NCBI RefSeq assembly: GCF_015767275.1
Contig: NZ_JADWMY010000001.1
Location: forward strand, 868,001 to 932,000
DNA length: 64,000 nt
From: Herbaspirillum sp. AP02
Lineage (GTDB): Bacteria; Pseudomonadota; Gammaproteobacteria; Burkholderiales; Burkholderiaceae_D
Direction: 5' to 3'
Positions 18,738 through 28,169 of the stretch are shown here, piece after piece; position 1 is the first letter of the stretch, and every line of letters starts with the position of its first letter. Below the pieces are notes generated by a model. The model was not told the DNA's origin, did no database searches, and saw only the letters and a program-made list of their open reading frames with translations. The position numbers were made by a program, and so were the translations under genes.

Positions 18738-19631
18738 ATGAAAGTTGCAGTGATGGGCGCGGGAGCAGTGGGCTGTTATTTCGCCGGGATGCTGGCACGC
18801 GCCGGACATGAAGTGGTCCTGGTGGGCCGCCCCCAGCACGTGGAGGCCTTCAATACCCGTGGCCTGCGGCTGGAAGCCAAGACCTTCGATGAGACCATCC
18901 CCGTCAAGGCCAGCACTGATCCCGCCATTGTCGCCGGTGCCGAGCTGGTGCTGTTCTGCGTCAAGTCCCCCGATACCGAAACTGCCGGCGCGCAGCTGCG
19001 TCCCTACCTGGGTGCCGACACACTGGTGCTGACGCTGCAGAACGGTACCGACAATGCCGAGCGTCTGCGCACCGTGATCCCGCAACCGGTGTCGGCGGCG
19101 GTGGTCTACGTCGCTACCGAAATGGCCGGCCCCGGCCACGTCAAGCACCACGGACGCGGCGAACTGGTGATCGAACCGGCTGCCCGCAGCCGTGCAGCGG
19201 CCGATGCCCTGATCGCCGCCGGCGTGCCTACCGAGATTTCCGACAACGTGCGTGGCGCCCTGTGGCTGAAGCTGATCATCAACTGCGCCTACAACGCCCT
19301 CTCCGCCATCACGCAACTACCCTACGGCAAGCTGGTGGAAGGCGTGGGCGTGCCGGAGGTGATGGCCCACCTGGTGGCCGAATGCAAGGCCGTGGCCGCT
19401 GCCGAAGGCGTGACCCTGGCCGGCGACGTCGACACCGCCGTACGCAAGATCATCGAGACCATGCCCTCCCAGTTCTCCTCGACCGCGCAGGACCTGGCAC
19501 GCGGCAAGCCCAGCGAAATCGACCATCTCAACGGCTTCATCGTCCAGCGCGGCCAGACCCATGGGCTGTCCACACCGGTCAACCTGACCGTGCATGCGCT
19601 GGTCAAGCTGATCGAGAGCAAGGTGAAGTGA
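18738..19631 (+). CDS. Ketopantoate reductase (ApbA/PanE) family protein
   Basis: A 297-residue NADPH-dependent reductase. The N-terminal Rossmann motif is GAGAVGCYFAG and the catalytic Lys sits in the C-terminal helical domain (LWLKLIINCAYNALSAI). The family reduces 2-dehydropantoate to pantoate in coenzyme A synthesis, but many genomes carry several paralogues with other 2-oxoacid substrates. Its place behind a peptide importer and GntR gene makes a paralogue role possible. An AGCGGGGAG Shine-Dalgarno precedes the ATG. Confidence 0.85.
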   Translation: MKVAVMGAGAVGCYFAGMLARAGHEVVLVGRPQHVEAFNTRGLRLEAKTFDETIPVKASTDPAIVAGAELVLFCVKSPDTETAGAQLRPYLGADTLVLTLQNGTDNAERLRTVIPQPVSAAVVYVATEMAGPGHVKHHGRGELVIEPAARSRAAADALIAAGVPTEISDNVRGALWLKLIINCAYNALSAITQLPYGKLVEGVGVPEVMAHLVAECKAVAAAEGVTLAGDVDTAVRKIIETMPSQFSSTAQDLARGKPSEIDHLNGFIVQRGQTHGLSTPVNLTVHALVKLIESKVK

Positions 19632-19657
19632 CCACGAGGGAAACCAGGAGCAAGATT

Positions 19658-20137
19658 TCAGCCGAATAGCCGGGCGTCGAACTGGAAGAGCTGCTTTTCC
19701 ACGACCCTGACACCGGCCATCTGCGGATGCAGGGGATTGAGCAGGAGGTTGAAATCAGTGGGACTGACCACCGATGGCACCTTCATGACAAGCTGCTTCC
19801 CCTGCTCGATCCAGTGCTTCCCGATGGCCGTCGTGCTGGCCGGATCGCGGGTGATGTCGGACCAGTCCGGTGGCAGCTCCGGAACATAGGCCTTGCGCAC
19901 CTCGGCCTGTGGCAACTCCAGCACGATCAGGTAGAAGTTGGCGCGTGGCATCAGTCCGGCCATGTGGACCAGGGATTGCAGCAGCGCCGTTGAAGCACTG
20001 CAGCAGGTATAGAGCACCCGCAGGCCACGTGGATTCCAGCGACCGCCACTCAAGGCCGCGCCATTGCCGGAAAGATCATCGGCCGCATAATCCCCCGGTT
20101 TTTCCTTGGCGAGCCGGTAAACACGGGTGACACTCAA
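19658..20137 (-). CDS. RES-domain toxin of a RES/Xre toxin–antitoxin pair
   Basis: A 159-residue RES-domain protein. Known members (MbcT, ParT, Pseudomonas Res) are NAD-consuming or ADP-ribosyl-transferring toxins. The Arg-containing blocks RVYRL and LSGGRWN and the Ser-containing block VPSVVSPTDFNLLLNP are present. The position that normally holds the family Glu (ALLE-L-H) is Gln54 (codon 19976-19978), so activity may be reduced or lost. Translation starts at a TTG that overlaps the antitoxin stop (TTGA, 20134-20137); no ATG or GTG fits. The partner antitoxin is immediately upstream. Confidence 0.85.
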   Translation of the reverse strand: MSVTRVYRLAKEKPGDYAADDLSGNGAALSGGRWNPRGLRVLYTCCSASTALLQSLVHMAGLMPRANFYLIVLELPQAEVRKAYVPELPPDWSDITRDPASTTAIGKHWIEQGKQLVMKVPSVVSPTDFNLLLNPLHPQMAGVRVVEKQLFQFDARLFG

Positions 20138-20607
20138 GCCGCCACCCCGAAGGCGATACGGCTCAGGATATCGCGGACCCGGTCATAGCCCGGCTGCGTA
20201 TCGAGTACCTCCAGCGGCGTCATGCCGCCCAGGGTGGCATTGGGACGACACATCCACTCCGCCGCCAGCGCTTCATCCTCGAAGACATCGGCTGCCTGTT
20301 CGCGGACGTAGAGCACGCGTGCGATGCGGTCCGATTCAGGCCCCGAGAGGCGTTCCTTGCGTGAAATCTTGCGCAGAATGGTCGAACTTGGCAGGCCCAG
20401 CCCGGCCAGCAGCGTCTGCAGGGGAACCTGCAACAGTTCCTTGGCAACGCGCTCGGCGATGATGGCCTCCATGCCATCGCGGATAGTCCGACCCTGGCTG
20501 ATCGGGTCCATGCTGGCGAAACGTTCGAAATCATGCGGCCTGGCACCCAGGCCATGCGTCACTTTCGCGGAAGCGGATGCATGGACGGCGGCGGATCGTG
20601 TTGCCAT
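20134..20607 (-). CDS. Xre/MbcA/ParS-type antitoxin
   Basis: A 157-residue antitoxin with an Xre-like helix-turn-helix in the middle (LLAGLGLPSSTILRKISRKERL) and the toxin-binding C-terminus typical of the family (GGMTPLEVLDTQPGYDRV, ending in RIAFGVAA). It should neutralise the RES protein and repress the pair. The start is the ATG at 20607, with GAGAGG seven bases upstream; this Shine-Dalgarno lies inside an operator repeat. Confidence 0.88.
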   Translation of the reverse strand: MATRSAAVHASASAKVTHGLGARPHDFERFASMDPISQGRTIRDGMEAIIAERVAKELLQVPLQTLLAGLGLPSSTILRKISRKERLSGPESDRIARVLYVREQAADVFEDEALAAEWMCRPNATLGGMTPLEVLDTQPGYDRVRDILSRIAFGVAA

Positions 20608-20615
20608 AGTCAACC

Positions 20616-20687
20616 TCTCATTTGGTCAGTTTCACTCTCTCATCTTAGAACCTTCCCAAATGAGAGTCAACAAACTACCAAATGAGA
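20616..20687 (-). promoter_or_regulatory. Triple operator of the RES/Xre pair
   Basis: Three copies of CCAAATGAGA: one inverted (TCTCATTTGG, 20616-20625) next to the antitoxin start, and two direct (20656-20665 and 20678-20687). Spacing of the direct copies is 22 bp, two helical turns. This fits cooperative binding of the Xre antitoxin to its own promoter. Confidence 0.7.
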
Positions 20688-20691
20688 AAGT

Positions 20692-21537
20692 CTAGCGCAG
20701 CATGGCCGACATCGCCGACAAACTGTTGAGCACGCGCACCGCATATTCCGCCGTGGGGGCATCGAACTCCACGGTGACGTTGTCGCTGCGCTCCAGGATG
20801 GGCAACTGGCTGAACAGGTCGGCCAGCGCCACGGACTGCACCTGCAGGCGACACCGCAGCGGTCCGTGCAGGGGCAGTACCGGCATCGATGCCGGTTGCG
20901 CCAGCAGGCTGGCCACCGCCTGCCGGGCGCGCTCCTCCAGCAACACGCAAGATTGTTGAGGGGTCAGCGAATCACCGCTGTTGGCGCCATAGGCCTTCTT
21001 GGTCTCGGCAAAGACCGCGTGGGGATACAGAGGCTGGTTTTCCTCGATGAAGGCATCGTCGCCGCTACCGAAGATGACCGGTACGCCGTGCTCGGCGGCC
21101 AGTGCACCATAGAGACCGGCCTCGCCCATCTCCTGCCCGCCCAGCCAGACCCGGGCAAAGGCAAAGCTGTTGGTGGTGTGCGCGAGGATGCCGCGTCCCT
21201 GGGCGCGTGAGTGGTAACCCACCAGCATCACGGCATCGATCTCCTGGTCCACGCCACCCATCATGCCCAGCACGCGTGGCTTGCCCAGCACCATGCGGGC
21301 CTGAGGATGCAGCAGGTCGGGCAGCAGATTGCGGAAGCCGCCATGGGAATCGTTGACCTTGATGCCGGTGGCGCCGGCCGCCAGGGCGCCGCGGATGACG
21401 GCGTTGGCTTCTTCGGTCATCCAGCGCCGGGCGCGTTCATATTCGCCGTTGCCGGCACGGGTCTGCTCGACGTGGAAAACCCCGGCGATACCTTCGATAT
21501 CGACGGAAAGCAGAATGTTGGCGCGTTTGCCAGTCAT
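20692..21537 (-). CDS. dppA: D-aminopeptidase DppA (M55 family)
   Basis: A 281-residue zinc aminopeptidase. B. subtilis DppA, the family model, removes N-terminal D-amino acids (D-Ala-D-Ala, D-Ala-Gly-Gly) as a self-compartmentalising decamer. The metal and active-site motifs SVDIEG (11-16), VNDSHG and GYHS are visible, and the length (about 275) fits. It is the last gene of the rpiR–iaaA–gsi operon, 24 bp after the DmpA-like gene, and acts in the cytosol. Confidence 0.9.
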   Translation of the reverse strand: MTGKRANILLSVDIEGIAGVFHVEQTRAGNGEYERARRWMTEEANAVIRGALAAGATGIKVNDSHGGFRNLLPDLLHPQARMVLGKPRVLGMMGGVDQEIDAVMLVGYHSRAQGRGILAHTTNSFAFARVWLGGQEMGEAGLYGALAAEHGVPVIFGSGDDAFIEENQPLYPHAVFAETKKAYGANSGDSLTPQQSCVLLEERARQAVASLLAQPASMPVLPLHGPLRCRLQVQSVALADLFSQLPILERSDNVTVEFDAPTAEYAVRVLNSLSAMSAMLR

Positions 21538-21561
21538 GAAAATCTCGCTACGGTAAGTCGT

Positions 21562-22590
21562 TCAGTTCAATGCCGCCAGCCGCTCGCGCAGGCTGACGCG
21601 CACATGGCCGTCGCGCCCGTACACGGTCTCGGCGGCAAAGAGCGCATGGACGATGGCCTGCTCCACGCTGTCGGCAGCGGCATGGAACAGCGGATCCAGC
21701 AGATGATCGGCCAGCAGCGCCAGGTGCACGCACTCGGCCTCGGCCTCGATCTGCTGCGCGGTCGAAAACGCCAGGGCGATGTCGCCGCTGCCGTGCCCAT
21801 AGGCCGATCCGGTACGCGCCAGCCCGGCGCCGGCCCGTACGGCCAGGCGCTTCAACTGACGCGCATCCAGCGGCGCATCGGTGGCCAGGAGGATGATGAT
21901 GGAGCCCTTCTCGGGGGCGGCATCCGGCGGCTCTGCGGCGGCCAGGCGCGCACCCAGCAGATCGCCGGCCAGGATCAGCTCGGACAGGCGACCGAAGTTG
22001 GACAGCACCAGTGCTCCCACGGTGAAGCCCTGCCCGGCCGTGCCGACCGCCGCCAGGCGGGAAGCCGTCCCGATCCCGCCCTTCAGGCCGAAGCTGGACA
22101 TGCCGCGCCCGGCGCCCACCGAACCTTGTGCCACCTCAGATGAAACTGCCTGCAGGGCCGCATCGAAATGCGCCGGCTGCACTGCCATCGCCTGCAGGTC
22201 GTTGAGATAACCGTCATTGCATTCCAGCACCAACGGATTGACCGTGGGCAGGCTGCGCCCGCATTGCGGGTTGGCGCGCAGGGTGTGGGCGATCTGGGCG
22301 TTGAGCAGCGTGCCGACGGCGAAGGTATTGGACAGCGCAATCGGCGTCTCCAGCAGGCCCAGTTCTTCCAGTTGCACCAGTCCGGCACTCTTGCCGAAGC
22401 CGTTGATGACCGCCGCGGCCGCCGGCAAGCGGTGGGTGAACAGGTTGCCACCATGCGGCGCAATCACGGTCACGCCGGTCTGCACCGGGCCGTCATCGAG
22501 GGTGCAATGACCGACGGTCACCCCGGCCACGTCGGTGATGCTGTTACGTGGGCCAGCAGCAAGCCGGCCAATGTGCGGCAGGGGCGACAT
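21562..22590 (-). CDS. P1 family aminopeptidase (DmpA/BapA type)
   Basis: A 342-residue self-processing serine aminopeptidase. DmpA of Ochrobactrum releases N-terminal L- or D-amino acids and relatives cut beta-peptides. The N-terminus (GPRNSITDVAGVTVGH) is diagnostic, and the self-cleavage/nucleophile motif GHGSGD is near residue 265. The ATG at 22590 has GAGG seven bases upstream and matches the family start; an ATG at 22626 that overlaps the permease stop (TGATG) would add 12 residues and could couple translation. It shares an operon with a DppA-type D-aminopeptidase. Confidence 0.88.
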   Translation of the reverse strand: MSPLPHIGRLAAGPRNSITDVAGVTVGHCTLDDGPVQTGVTVIAPHGGNLFTHRLPAAAAVINGFGKSAGLVQLEELGLLETPIALSNTFAVGTLLNAQIAHTLRANPQCGRSLPTVNPLVLECNDGYLNDLQAMAVQPAHFDAALQAVSSEVAQGSVGAGRGMSSFGLKGGIGTASRLAAVGTAGQGFTVGALVLSNFGRLSELILAGDLLGARLAAAEPPDAAPEKGSIIILLATDAPLDARQLKRLAVRAGAGLARTGSAYGHGSGDIALAFSTAQQIEAEAECVHLALLADHLLDPLFHAAADSVEQAIVHALFAAETVYGRDGHVRVSLRERLAALN

Positions 22591-22625
22591 AGGCGACCTC
22601 GTCACAAGCGGCAGGCCCAGCGCCA

Positions 22626-23570
22626 TCAACGCTGATCGATCTTGGGATCGAGCGCGTCACGCAGGCCATCGCCCAGCAGGTTGAAAGCCAGCACGGTGAG
22701 GAAGATGGCGATGCTGGGCACCAGCGCCACGTGCGGCGAGGTCACCATGTCGGCGCGGGCTTCGTTCAACATCAGGCCCCACTCCGGCGTGGGCGATTGC
22801 GCACCCAGGCCGAGGAAGGATAGCCCTGCGGCGGTGATGATGGAGGTGCCGATGCGCATGGTGAAATACACCACGATGGCCGAGATGGTGCCGGGGAAGA
22901 TGTGCTTCCACATGATGGTGGTATCGGACGCACCGATGCTGCGGGTAGCCTCGATATAGGTCAGGTTCTTCAATTGCAGGGTATTGCCGCGCACCAGGCG
23001 GGCAAAGGCCGGGATGCTGAACACCGACACCGAGATGATGACGTTGATCATGCCGCCCCCCAGGATGGCGACGATGCCGATGGCCAGCAGGATGCCGGGG
23101 AAGGCGAACAGCACGTCGCAGATGCGCATGGTGATGCGGTCCCACCAGCCCTCGTAGTAGCCGGCCAGCAGGCCGAAGACGGTACCGATCACGGCACCGA
23201 TGGCCACCGAGAAGAAACCCGAGGCCAGCGAGATGCGTGCGCCCATCAGGATGCGGCTGAAGATGTCGCGACCCAGCGAGTCGACGCCGAACCAGTGGGT
23301 CCAGGTCGGTGGCGAGTTCAGCGCATCGTAGTCGAAGAAGTTCTCGGCATCGAACGGCACGATCCAGGGCGCCAGGATGGCGACCAGGATCAGCAGCAGG
23401 ATGAACACGCCGGCATAGACAGCCAGGCGCTGCTTCTTGAACTTGCGCCAGAATTCGCGCCACGGAGTGCGGATCTTCTGGCCGGAGGCCGTGACCGCGG
23501 CGGGATCGGGCGGCGACAGGGGCGCGCCGGTTTCGGAGGTGCTTGCCAGAGGCGAATTGGAGAGCGACAT
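22626..23570 (-). CDS. gsiD: Glutathione/peptide ABC permease GsiD-like
   Basis: A 314-residue permease of the DppC/GsiD class. The conserved [25 protein letters not shown] loop and the EAA region ([25 protein letters not shown]) are present. The ATG at 23570 has GAGGGG four bases upstream; an upstream in-frame start would add four residues. Order gsiA-B-C-D as in E. coli supports the name, though the substrate here may be other peptides. Confidence 0.88.
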   Translation of the reverse strand: MSLSNSPLASTSETGAPLSPPDPAAVTASGQKIRTPWREFWRKFKKQRLAVYAGVFILLLILVAILAPWIVPFDAENFFDYDALNSPPTWTHWFGVDSLGRDIFSRILMGARISLASGFFSVAIGAVIGTVFGLLAGYYEGWWDRITMRICDVLFAFPGILLAIGIVAILGGGMINVIISVSVFSIPAFARLVRGNTLQLKNLTYIEATRSIGASDTTIMWKHIFPGTISAIVVYFTMRIGTSIITAAGLSFLGLGAQSPTPEWGLMLNEARADMVTSPHVALVPSIAIFLTVLAFNLLGDGLRDALDPKIDQR

Positions 23571-23578
23571 GATTCCCC

Positions 23579-24499
23579 TCACTTGAAACGGATGCTGGGG
23601 TTGATCACGGCATACAGCACGTCCACCACCAGGTTGATGAAAATGAATTCCAGCGAGAACAACAGGATCTCGGCCTGGATGATGGGGTAGTCACGCATTT
23701 CGACCGCGTCCACCAGCAGGCGTCCCATGCCCGGCCAGTTGAAGACCACCTCGACCAGGATCGAGCCACCCAGCAGGAAGCCGAACTGCAGGCCCATCAT
23801 GGTCACCACCGGAATCAAGGCATTGCGCAGGCAGTGCTTGATGACCACCACCGTCTCGGTCAGGCCCTTGGCGCGGGCGGTGCGGACGAAGTCTTCCTGC
23901 AGGATCTCGATGAAGGAGGAGCGGGTAAAGCGCGCCATCACCGCCGCCACCGCTGCGCCCAGCGTGATCGAGGGCAGGATGTAGTGGCGCCAGGTGTCGT
24001 CGCCCACGGTGGGCAGCCAGCCCAGTTCCACCGAGAACACCTGCATCAGCAGGATGCCCAGCGAGAAGGCCGGGAAGGAAATGCCGGATACCGCCAGCGT
24101 CATGCCCAAGCGATCCGGCCACTTGTTGCGCCATACCGCCGAGGAAATGCCGATGACCAGGCCGAAGATCACGGCCCAGATCATGGCCACGATGGTCAGC
24201 CACAGCGTCGGCCAGAAGCGCGCGCCGATCTCTTCGGAAACCGGGCGCTTGCTGCGGATGGAGGTGCCGAAGTCGCCCTTGGCGGCATTGACGAAGAAAT
24301 TCACGAACTGCTCGGGCAAGGGCTTGTCCAGGCCGAGGTCGGCGCGCACCAGCGCAACCGTCTTGTCGTCGGCTTCGGGGCCGGCCGCCAGGCGTGCCGG
24401 ATCGCCCGGCAACAAGTGCACGAACAGGAATACCAGGACCGCCACCAGCAGCAGCGTGGGAATCAGGCCTAACAGGCGTTTGATGACAAAGGAAAACAT
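23579..24499 (-). CDS. gsiC: Glutathione/peptide ABC permease GsiC-like
   Basis: A 306-residue permease of the DppB/GsiC class (E. coli GsiC has 306 residues). The N-terminal [28 protein letters not shown] block and EAA loop [36 protein letters not shown] are intact. It ends 8 bp before gsiD. Confidence 0.9.
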   Translation of the reverse strand: MFSFVIKRLLGLIPTLLLVAVLVFLFVHLLPGDPARLAAGPEADDKTVALVRADLGLDKPLPEQFVNFFVNAAKGDFGTSIRSKRPVSEEIGARFWPTLWLTIVAMIWAVIFGLVIGISSAVWRNKWPDRLGMTLAVSGISFPAFSLGILLMQVFSVELGWLPTVGDDTWRHYILPSITLGAAVAAVMARFTRSSFIEILQEDFVRTARAKGLTETVVVIKHCLRNALIPVVTMMGLQFGFLLGGSILVEVVFNWPGMGRLLVDAVEMRDYPIIQAEILLFSLEFIFINLVVDVLYAVINPSIRFK

Positions 24500-24582
24500 G
24501 ATGCTCTCTGAATAAGGCCGCTCGTCGCCGATGGATCGGACCCTTCTTGTTGCGCGATGGACCAGGCGTCCATCGAAGAATG

Positions 24583-24617
24583 CAAGCGGCGGCGCGCTCC
24601 TGCTGCGCCGCCGCTTG
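24583..24617 (-). promoter_or_regulatory. Intercistronic hairpin between gsiB and gsiC
   Basis: A perfect 13-bp GC-rich stem (CAAGCGGCGGCGC, 24583-24595, with its complement 24605-24617) and a 9-nt loop begins 12 bp after the binding-protein stop codon. No T-run follows on the minus strand, so I read it as an mRNA-protecting or attenuating structure that keeps binding protein in excess of permease, not as a full terminator. Confidence 0.65.
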
Positions 24618-24628
24618 GTGCTGCCTGC

Positions 24629-26200
24629 TTACTTCGTCAGTTCGATGTTCTCGAATTCAATCGCCTGGTCAGGCATCACATAGACGCCCTTGAGGTTCTT
24701 GTTGCGCGCGTACAGCAGCTTTTCGGTCACCAGGAAGGCCCACGGTGCATCCTTCCAGATTTCCTGCTGGGCATCCTTGTACAGGGCTTCCTTTTCCTTG
24801 CGATCGGTCAGGGTCAGGGCCTTGGCGATGTCGGCGTCGACCTTGTCGTTCTTGTAGTAGGCGGTGTTGTACAGGCGCGGCGGCATGGCTTCGGAAGCCA
24901 GCAGCGGACGCAGTGCCCAGTCGGCTTCACCGGTCGAGGACGACCAGCCGATGTAGAGCAGACGCACCGGCGCGGTGGCCGGATCTTGCCAGCTTTCCAC
25001 GCGTTCCACGCGCTGGCCGGACTCCAGGGCCTGGATCTTGGCCTTGATGCCGACCTGCGCCAGTTGCTGCTGCAGGAACTGGATGATCTTCAGTGCCGTG
25101 CTGTGCGTGTAGGCCGACCACAGTTCGGTCTCGAAACCATTTGGATAACCGGCTTCGGCCAGCAGGGCCTTGGCCTTCTTCACGTCATAGGGCCAGGGAC
25201 CGGTCTTGAAGGCATAGTCCACGCCCTGCGGTACCACGCCTTCCATCGGCGAGGCATAGCCGTTGAAGGCTACCTTCACCAGTGCCTGCTTGTTGATGGC
25301 GTAGTTGATGGCTTCGCGCACCTTCGGGTTGTCGAAGGGCTTCTGCTTGGTATTCATCGACATGTAACGCTGGATGATGGACGGTGCAGCCACCACATCC
25401 AGGTTGGACTTGCTCTTCAACAGATCGGCCTGCTCGTAGGGCAGCGGATAGGTGAATTGCGCCTCGCCGGTCTGCATCATGGCCGAGCGGGCGTTGTTGT
25501 CGACCACCGGCTTCCAGATGATCTCGTCAACCTTGGGGTAGCCCGGCTTCCAGTAACCATCGAATTTCTCGACCTTGACGTAGTCGGTCTGCTTCCACTC
25601 GACGAACTTGAAGGGACCGGTGCCGACCGGGTGGAAGGCGATGTCCTTGTTGCCGTACTGCTTCAGCGCAGCCGGCGAAATCATCACCGCCGACGGGTGG
25701 GCCAGCACGTTGATGAAGGCCGAGAACGGCTCCTTGAGCACGATCTTGACGGTGTAGTCATTCAGGATTTCGGTCTTGGCGATACGGTTGAAGAGGTTGT
25801 AGCGCTTCAACTTGTTGTCCGGGTTGGTGACGCGGTCGAACACGGCCTTCACGGCGTCGGCCTTGAACACGGTACCGTCCTGGAACTTCACGCCCTGCTT
25901 GAGGCGGATGGTGTATTCCAGACCGTCCTTGCTCACCAGGTAGCCTTCGGCCAGCACCGGAATGAGCTTCATGTCCTTGTCGAAACCGAACAGGCCCTGG
26001 TAGAAGGACTTGGCCATGGACAGCGAGAGCGTGTCGTTGGCGTCGTAGGGGTCCAGCGTGGTGAAGGTGGAATACACCGCCAGCGTCACGGTCTTGGCCG
26101 CGAACGCATGCGTCGCTGCAAATTGCAGGGTGGTGCCCAGGGCGCCGACGGCGAGCCATTTGGCAATCTTCATTCCCTTCCGGGCTGCTGTGGTAGTCAT
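24629..26200 (-). CDS. gsiB: Glutathione/peptide-binding protein GsiB-like
   Basis: A 523-residue periplasmic binding protein of SBP family 5 (E. coli GsiB, 512). The signal peptide is cut near HAFA (about residue 34), and the family block [24 protein letters not shown] is clear. The ATG at 26200 has AGGAGAG five bases upstream; an internal ATG at 26173 is possible. In E. coli this protein delivers glutathione to GsiCD; here isoaspartyl, gamma-glutamyl or D-peptides are also possible given the peptidases in the operon. Confidence 0.88.
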   Translation of the reverse strand: MTTTAARKGMKIAKWLAVGALGTTLQFAATHAFAAKTVTLAVYSTFTTLDPYDANDTLSLSMAKSFYQGLFGFDKDMKLIPVLAEGYLVSKDGLEYTIRLKQGVKFQDGTVFKADAVKAVFDRVTNPDNKLKRYNLFNRIAKTEILNDYTVKIVLKEPFSAFINVLAHPSAVMISPAALKQYGNKDIAFHPVGTGPFKFVEWKQTDYVKVEKFDGYWKPGYPKVDEIIWKPVVDNNARSAMMQTGEAQFTYPLPYEQADLLKSKSNLDVVAAPSIIQRYMSMNTKQKPFDNPKVREAINYAINKQALVKVAFNGYASPMEGVVPQGVDYAFKTGPWPYDVKKAKALLAEAGYPNGFETELWSAYTHSTALKIIQFLQQQLAQVGIKAKIQALESGQRVERVESWQDPATAPVRLLYIGWSSSTGEADWALRPLLASEAMPPRLYNTAYYKNDKVDADIAKALTLTDRKEKEALYKDAQQEIWKDAPWAFLVTEKLLYARNKNLKGVYVMPDQAIEFENIELTK

Positions 26201-26290
26201 GTAGTCTCTCCTGATCAGTAAAGCGAGGTTGGTACGACGTAGTGGGGATTACTGCACTGAAGCATTTACAACATGGAAACCCGCCCGCGC

Positions 26291-28144
26291 TCAGAAAGCG
26301 CCGGCAATACGGTGCTGGGCCACGAAGTGCCCGGGAGCCACTTCCTTCAATGGCTCCACCTTGGGCTCATCGCCCACCAGCCGGATCGGGCTGGGAATTT
26401 CATCGGTCAGCAGTTTCTTGCCCGGCTGGCGCAAGGTCGGATCGGCCACCGGCACGGCCGCCATCAGCTTGCGCGTGTAGGGATGCTGCGGATTCTCGAA
26501 GATCGCGCGACGCGGGCCGATCTCCACGATCTGGCCCAGGTACATCACCGCCACCCGGTGGCTGATGCGCTCCACCACGGCCATGTCATGCGAGATGAAG
26601 ATGAAGGAGATGCCCAGCTCGGCCTGCAGGTCCAGCATCAGGTTGACGATCTGGGCCTGGATCGACACGTCCAGCGCCGACACCGATTCGTCAGCGATGA
26701 CGATCTTGGGGTTCAGGGCCAGGGCGCGGGCGATGCAGATGCGCTGGCGCTGACCGCCCGAGAATTCATGCGGATAGCGCTGCCCATGTTCCGGCGTGAG
26801 GCCCACGCGGGTCAGCAGTGCATCCACGCGTTCCTGGGCGCCCTCCTTCATGCCGTGCACCAACATCGGCTCCATGATGGAGTAACCGACCGTCATGCGC
26901 GGATCGAGGGACGCGAACGGATCCTGGAAGATGAACTGGATATCGCGCCGCAACTGGCGCAGCTCGGTGCGCGGCAATTGCGCCAGGTCGCGGCCACCGA
27001 ATTCGACGCGGCCACCGGAGATATCGACCAGGCGCAACAGCGAGCGACCGGTGGTGGACTTGCCACAGCCGGATTCACCGACGATGGCCAGGGTCTCGCC
27101 GGCAAACAGGTCGAAGCTGACCTTTTCCACCGCATGCACACGCTGCTTGACGCGACCGAAGATGCCGCTCTTCACATCGAAGCGGGTGGTCAGGTCGCGC
27201 ACCTTGAGGATGGGCTGGCGCTGGGCGGCGATCTCCTGCTGGGTCTGCAGCTCGCTGGCGATCAGGTCGGGGCGCACCTCGGCCTGTGGCGCGATACCGA
27301 AACGCAGCGGCATATCGGTACCGCGCATGGAGCCCAGGCGCGGCACGGCGGCCAGCAGGGAACGGGTATAGGGATGGCTGGGCGCGGCGAAGAGCGGCTC
27401 GACGGCGTTTTCTTCCACCTTCTCGCCACGGCACATGACCACCACGCGGTCGGCCACTTCGGCCACCACACCCATGTCGTGGGTGATGAAGATCACGCCC
27501 ATGTGCATCTCTTCCTGCAGGGAGCGGATCAGCTGCAGGATCTGCGCCTGGATGGTCACGTCCAGGGCCGTGGTCGGTTCGTCGGCGATCAACAGCGAAG
27601 GCTTGCAGGACAAGGCCATGGCGATCATCACGCGTTGCCGCATGCCGCCCGACAACTGGTGCGGATGGCGGCCCAGCACGCGCCTGGCCTCGGGGATCCG
27701 CACCATCTCCAGCATGCGCAGCGCCTCGGCCTGGGCGGCGGCGCGGCTCATGCCCTGGTGCAGGCGGATCGATTCGGCGATCTGTTCACCGACGGTGAAG
27801 ACCGGGTTCAGCGAGGTCATCGGTTCCTGGAAGATCATGGCGATCTCGGCGCCCCGGATGCCGCGCATGGTGGCATTGTCGGCCTGGGCCAGATCAAGCC
27901 TCTGGCCGCTGCGGCGCAGGAACTGCATGCTGCCGCCGACGATCTTGCCGCCACCGTGTTCGATCAGGCGCATGATCGCCAGCGAGGACACCGACTTGCC
28001 CGAACCCGATTCGCCCACGATGGCCAGGGTCTCGCCCTGGTCCACATGGAAGGACAGGTCGCGCACCGCATCCACCGTCCGCTCGGAAGTGGCGAAGCGG
28101 ACGTTGAGGTGGCTGACATCGAGCACGCGTTGTGACTGTTGCAT
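26291..28144 (-). CDS. gsiA: Glutathione/peptide ABC importer double ATPase GsiA-like
   Basis: A 617-residue fusion of two ABC domains, as in E. coli GsiA (623). Walker A motifs are GESGSGKS (44-51) and GESGCGKS in the second half, with signatures [15 protein letters not shown] and [15 protein letters not shown], and both Walker B segments ([24 protein letters not shown]). Both sites look able to hydrolyse ATP. The ATG at 28144 follows GGAGAG. It lies between iaaA and gsiB, the same order as in E. coli. Confidence 0.92.
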   Translation of the reverse strand: MQQSQRVLDVSHLNVRFATSERTVDAVRDLSFHVDQGETLAIVGESGSGKSVSSLAIMRLIEHGGGKIVGGSMQFLRRSGQRLDLAQADNATMRGIRGAEIAMIFQEPMTSLNPVFTVGEQIAESIRLHQGMSRAAAQAEALRMLEMVRIPEARRVLGRHPHQLSGGMRQRVMIAMALSCKPSLLIADEPTTALDVTIQAQILQLIRSLQEEMHMGVIFITHDMGVVAEVADRVVVMCRGEKVEENAVEPLFAAPSHPYTRSLLAAVPRLGSMRGTDMPLRFGIAPQAEVRPDLIASELQTQQEIAAQRQPILKVRDLTTRFDVKSGIFGRVKQRVHAVEKVSFDLFAGETLAIVGESGCGKSTTGRSLLRLVDISGGRVEFGGRDLAQLPRTELRQLRRDIQFIFQDPFASLDPRMTVGYSIMEPMLVHGMKEGAQERVDALLTRVGLTPEHGQRYPHEFSGGQRQRICIARALALNPKIVIADESVSALDVSIQAQIVNLMLDLQAELGISFIFISHDMAVVERISHRVAVMYLGQIVEIGPRRAIFENPQHPYTRKLMAAVPVADPTLRQPGKKLLTDEIPSPIRLVGDEPKVEPLKEVAPGHFVAQHRIAGAF

Positions 28145-28169
28145 CTTGATTCTCTCCTGCTCGGCCGAC

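Noticed and set aside
26273..28135. A 620-codon frame opposite gsiA
   Set aside because: Antisense of a complete double ATPase; product is His/Asp/Gln-rich without domains.
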